Shown here piece after piece: positions 7,706 through 9,954 of a stretch of DNA of 9,954 nucleotides. Origin of the DNA: Planctomycetota bacterium (lineage in GTDB: Bacteria > Planctomycetota > UBA1135 > UBA2386); NCBI GenBank assembly GCA_020425885.1, contig JAGQRA010000879.1, forward strand, positions 1 through 9,954. Reading direction: 5' to 3'. The number at the start of each line of letters is the position of its first letter. The stretch's first letter is position 1. A program made the position numbers and the translations under genes. Under the pieces are notes generated by a model. The model saw nothing but the letters and a program-made list of their open reading frames with translations, ran no database searches and was not told the DNA's origin.

Positions 7706-9190
7706 TCAGAAGTGCAGCGCTTCGCCGTCGGTCGAGCCGTCGCCGCCGAGCAGCACCAGGAGCCCGTCGGGCATCAACGCCGCCATGTGCGCCGCGCGCG
7801 GCCCGGTCAGGGCCGCCATCGCCGACCAGGTGTTGGTCGTCGGGTCGAAGGCCTCGACCGAGTCGAGCGGCGTCGCCGCCGACAGCAGGCCGCCGGCGCC
7901 GCCGCAGACGATGACGGTGCCGTTGGCGAGGCGGGTCGCTGTGTGGGTGGTGCGATCGGCGGCCATCATGGTCGCGGTCCAGCTGTTGGCGACCGGATCG
8001 TAGATGTCGGCGTTCCTGATCGAGGTCGCGTTGGCGGCGCCGGCCAGGCTCGGCACCAGCACGCCGCCGCTCATCAGCACGCGACCGTCGGCCAGCGTCA
8101 CCTGGCTGTCGTGGTGGTAGGCGCGACCGGCCGGCATCGCCGGGCCGTTCGACCAGCTGTTGGTGGTGGGGTCGAACAGCTGCACCGCGGTCGTCGAGCT
8201 GACCGCGATCGGGATGCCGAAGAACACCGTGACCTCGATGCCGCCGCTGATCATCGTCTTGCCGTTGCTCAAGGTCGAGAGCGCCGGCACCAGGCGGCGG
8301 CCACCGATGTTGGGCGCCGCGGTCCACGTGTTGGTGTTCGGGTCGTAGATCTCGGCCGTGTTCAGCGTGCTGGCGGCCGCGGTCAGCAAGTCGGTGAAGT
8401 TGTTGGTGCCGCCGACGACGAGGACGCGGCCATTGGCCATGGTCGCGGCGGCGTGACCGGCGCGGATAGTACGCATGTTGGCGACGGCGGTGAAGGTGTC
8501 GGTCGCGGGATCGTAGATCTCGCAGGCGGCGATCGCCGCGCCGGTGCCGTCGACCCCGCCGGCGAACAGGTAGCGACCGTCGTTGAGTCGGGCCGCGGCC
8601 GGCAACCCGCGCGGCGTCACCATCGCCGGGCCGGCGACGGAGTCGAGCGAACGGAAGCGGAACCGATCGTTGCCGGCGGCGCCAACCAGCAGCAGGTCGC
8701 CATCGCCGACCTCGCAGACCACGGCGGCGGCGCGCGGTGCCTGCAGGGCCGCCGGCAACAGCGCGCTCTGGCCGGCGAGGCCGAGGTGCGTGCGCACCGG
8801 ATTGCTGATGCCGTCGAGGATTGTCGCCGTGCCGGGCAGCGTCGCGCATTGCCAATGCAGCACGTCGCCGTGGAACGCGGCGATGTTCGGCAGCGAAGTG
8901 TTCCAGGTCGCCGAGCCGGTGGCGCCGGTGCCGAGCACGTACCAGTTGCTGACGAGGTCGAGTCCGACCGCGACCGAGCGCGGGTCGGCCGGATCGAACG
9001 GCGCGATCGCGGTCGGGCCGTCGTCGTAGCTGATCATGACGCCGAACAGACGGTTGCTGCCGGCGTTCGAGACCTCGAGGGTCAGGGTGCCGCCGAGGGT
9101 TCCGGCCGTGACCTTGTCGAGGTCGAAGTCGCCCTGGGCTGCGAGCGGAGACAGTGCGAGAAGGCCGCCGAGGATGGGTGCGTAGCGCAT
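7706..9190 (-). CDS. Exported kelch-repeat beta-propeller protein
   Basis: This is a 494-residue protein from ATG 9190. Signal peptide MRYAPILGGLLALSPLAAQ (1-19). An N-terminal beta-sandwich module (about 20-140) ends LHWQCATLPGTATILDGISN and resembles the module that is C-terminal in two neighbouring genes. Residues about 155-494 form a kelch propeller with repeated DGR.L..GG and YDP.TNTW units: GRYLFAGG/IYDPATDTF (206-233), GRVLVVGG/IYDPNTNTW (254-289), GKTMISGG/LFDPTTNSW (310-346), GRVLMSGG/IYDPVANSW (369-404), GTVIVCGG/AFDPTTNTW (423-455), and a final half-blade LLVLLGGDG (477-485). The last half-blade probably closes with DGDLLLVG (163-170). Kelch propellers bind proteins or sugars, and no catalytic site is seen. 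A longer frame starts at 9286, but only the start at 9190 gives a signal peptide at the N-terminus. No Shine-Dalgarno is visible. The gene is divergent from the ECF sigma gene. Confidence 0.92.
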   Translation of the reverse strand: MRYAPILGGLLALSPLAAQGDFDLDKVTAGTLGGTLTLEVSNAGSNRLFGVMISYDDGPTAIAPFDPADPRSVAVGLDLVSNWYVLGTGATGSATWNTSLPNIAAFHGDVLHWQCATLPGTATILDGISNPVRTHLGLAGQSALLPAALQAPRAAAVVCEVGDGDLLLVGAAGNDRFRFRSLDSVAGPAMVTPRGLPAAARLNDGRYLFAGGVDGTGAAIAACEIYDPATDTFTAVANMRTIRAGHAAATMANGRVLVVGGTNNFTDLLTAAASTLNTAEIYDPNTNTWTAAPNIGGRRLVPALSTLSNGKTMISGGIEVTVFFGIPIAVSSTTAVQLFDPTTNSWSNGPAMPAGRAYHHDSQVTLADGRVLMSGGVLVPSLAGAANATSIRNADIYDPVANSWTATMMAADRTTHTATRLANGTVIVCGGAGGLLSAATPLDSVEAFDPTTNTWSAMAALTGPRAAHMAALMPDGLLVLLGGDGSTDGEALHF

Positions 9191-9375
9191 GGTGCGGAAT
9201 GGGGCGCGGGGATTGTCGCACGGCGCCGACAGAAGAGTAGTCCCGAACGCCCGCATGCGAGCGCCGCCGTGCCGTGCCGCCGCCATGCCATCGCCGGTTG
9301 GCGCAGGCGACAGAAAAACGGGTCCCGGCCCAATCCGGAATCGCCGGCCGTCGTCTTCAGGGGCACGATCGATCC

Positions 9376-9909
9376 ATGGCCGATGCGGACTCGACCCTGA
9401 CCGACCTGTTCCAGCGCCATCGAGGTGGCCTGGCGGGGGCGGTCCGCAGCGTGCTGGGAAGCGACGCCGAGGTGACCGAATTGCTGCAGGACGCCTTCCT
9501 CAAGTGCTGGCGGGCGTGGCAGCGCGGCACCCGGCCGGACGACCCGGTGGCCTGGATCTTCGTCGCGACCTGGAACGTGGCCATCGATGCGCGGCGCCGC
9601 CGGCAGCGAAGACCACGGCACGAAACCCTGGACGAGGACTCGACCTTGGCACCCATCACGACAGCGTCTCCGCATCGCGCGCTCGAACAGCGCGAACAGG
9701 TGGCCGCGGCTCAGGCCGCGGTCGCCGGTCTCAGCGATCCCGAAAAGCAGGTGTTCCTGCTCCGTGTCGGCGGCGAGATGTCGTTCGACGCGGTGGCGCA
9801 GGCCCTCGCGATCCCGGTCGGCACGGCGAAGACGCGCATGCGCAGCGCGCTGTTGAAGCTGCGGCATCAACTCGGAGCGGCCCTGCGAGGCGAGGAGAGA
9901 GCACGATGA
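9376..9909 (+). CDS. ECF-type RNA polymerase sigma factor
   Basis: This is a complete 177-residue sigma70-family protein of extracytoplasmic-function size. Region 2 spans about 8-78 (LFQRHRGGLAGAVRSVLGS, ELLQDAFLKCWRAW, PVAWIFVATWNVAIDARRRR), binding core polymerase and the -10 element. Region 4 spans about 103-168 (AVAGLSDPEKQVFLLRVGGE, then the helix-turn-helix FDAVAQALAIPVGTAKTRM), binding the -35 element. Regions 1 and 3 are absent, as expected for ECF. I chose ATG 9376. An upstream in-frame start at 9274 would add a Cys/Arg-rich leader with no family resemblance. AGGGG at 9359-9363 is 12 bases upstream, a rather long spacing. The stop overlaps the next gene by ATGA, so the downstream product is probably a translationally coupled partner such as an anti-sigma factor. 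It is a different subfamily from the decayed sigma gene at 6474-6791. Confidence 0.93.
   Translation: MADADSTLTDLFQRHRGGLAGAVRSVLGSDAEVTELLQDAFLKCWRAWQRGTRPDDPVAWIFVATWNVAIDARRRRQRRPRHETLDEDSTLAPITTASPHRALEQREQVAAAQAAVAGLSDPEKQVFLLRVGGEMSFDAVAQALAIPVGTAKTRMRSALLKLRHQLGAALRGEERAR
9893..9897 (+). promoter_or_regulatory. Ribosome binding site of the gene after the ECF sigma factor
   Basis: AGGAG lies within the last codons of the sigma gene, eight bases before the ATG at 9906. With the ATGA overlap it indicates translational coupling. Confidence 0.7.
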
Positions 9910-9954
9910 CCGACCACCTTGATCCCTTCCCCGGTTCCTTCTCGGCCGATGAGC
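9906..9954 (+). CDS. 5' end of a gene coupled to the ECF sigma factor (partial)
   Basis: Only the first 16 residues are in the window (MTDHLDPFPGSFSADE). The ATG overlaps the sigma gene stop in ATGA and has a strong Shine-Dalgarno. In this position the usual product is an anti-sigma factor or a membrane protein, but no family can be recognised from so few residues. The acidic, non-hydrophobic start shows that it is not a signal peptide. Confidence 0.6.
   Translation, partial: MTDHLDPFPGSFSADE

Noticed and set aside
9191..9286. Upstream extension of the kelch protein
   Set aside because: The extra 32 residues have no family resemblance and would bury the signal peptide inside the protein.
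9227..9315. CGACAGAA direct repeat in the divergent intergenic region
   Set aside because: Two 8-base copies 81 bp apart with no symmetry relative to either start; too weak to call an operator.
7712..9400. Long plus-strand frame opposite the kelch gene
   Set aside because: Its Arg/Val/Gly/Ala-rich composition is typical of an antisense shadow, while the minus strand has kelch motifs and a signal peptide.

Overview
The window is GC-rich bacterial DNA, probably from a member of the Planctomycetota. The reasons are the large secreted beta-rich proteins (a CotH-type protein, a strip-like beta-propeller and a kelch propeller), a beta-sandwich module recurring in all three, and remnants of an ECF sigma factor of the type common in planctomycetes. 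The assignment rests on protein style from memory, not on a search.

Layout. 1-273 is non-coding and carries an 11-bp inverted repeat. 274-1920 (-) is a complete ABC-F ATPase that reads like an actinobacterial protein. 1972-4407 (-) is an 811-residue exported protein with a CotH-kinase-like domain, a lamin-tail domain and a C-terminal sandwich module, and it has a recognisable promoter. 4408-5103 holds no intact gene but has coding-like remnants on both strands, including a fragment of an ECF sigma factor. 5104-6342 (-) is an exported beta-propeller protein. 6343-7128 again has no intact gene and holds a better-preserved sigma pseudogene with three frame changes. 7129-7662 (+) is a small exported protein with two BamE-like halves. 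7706-9190 (-) is an exported kelch-repeat protein, convergent with the previous gene. 9376-9909 (+) is an intact ECF sigma factor, divergent from the kelch gene and overlapping by ATGA with a partner gene cut off by the window end.

How the parts relate. Four of the seven genes encode predicted exported proteins with no enzyme activity provable from sequence, so this looks like a surface or envelope accessory region. The ECF sigma factor and its coupled partner are the only evident regulators; control of the divergent kelch gene is possible but not shown. The most interesting structure is around the propeller gene at 5104-6342. A 38-bp direct repeat (37/38 identical) lies on each side of it, and each copy encodes the same conserved sigma-factor motif (AMRSVLVDHAR). 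This suggests one sigma gene split by an insertion, or two decayed paralogues. The CotH-like protein also lacks one of the two aspartates expected in its active site. I see no CRISPR array, tRNA, rRNA or intact transposase.
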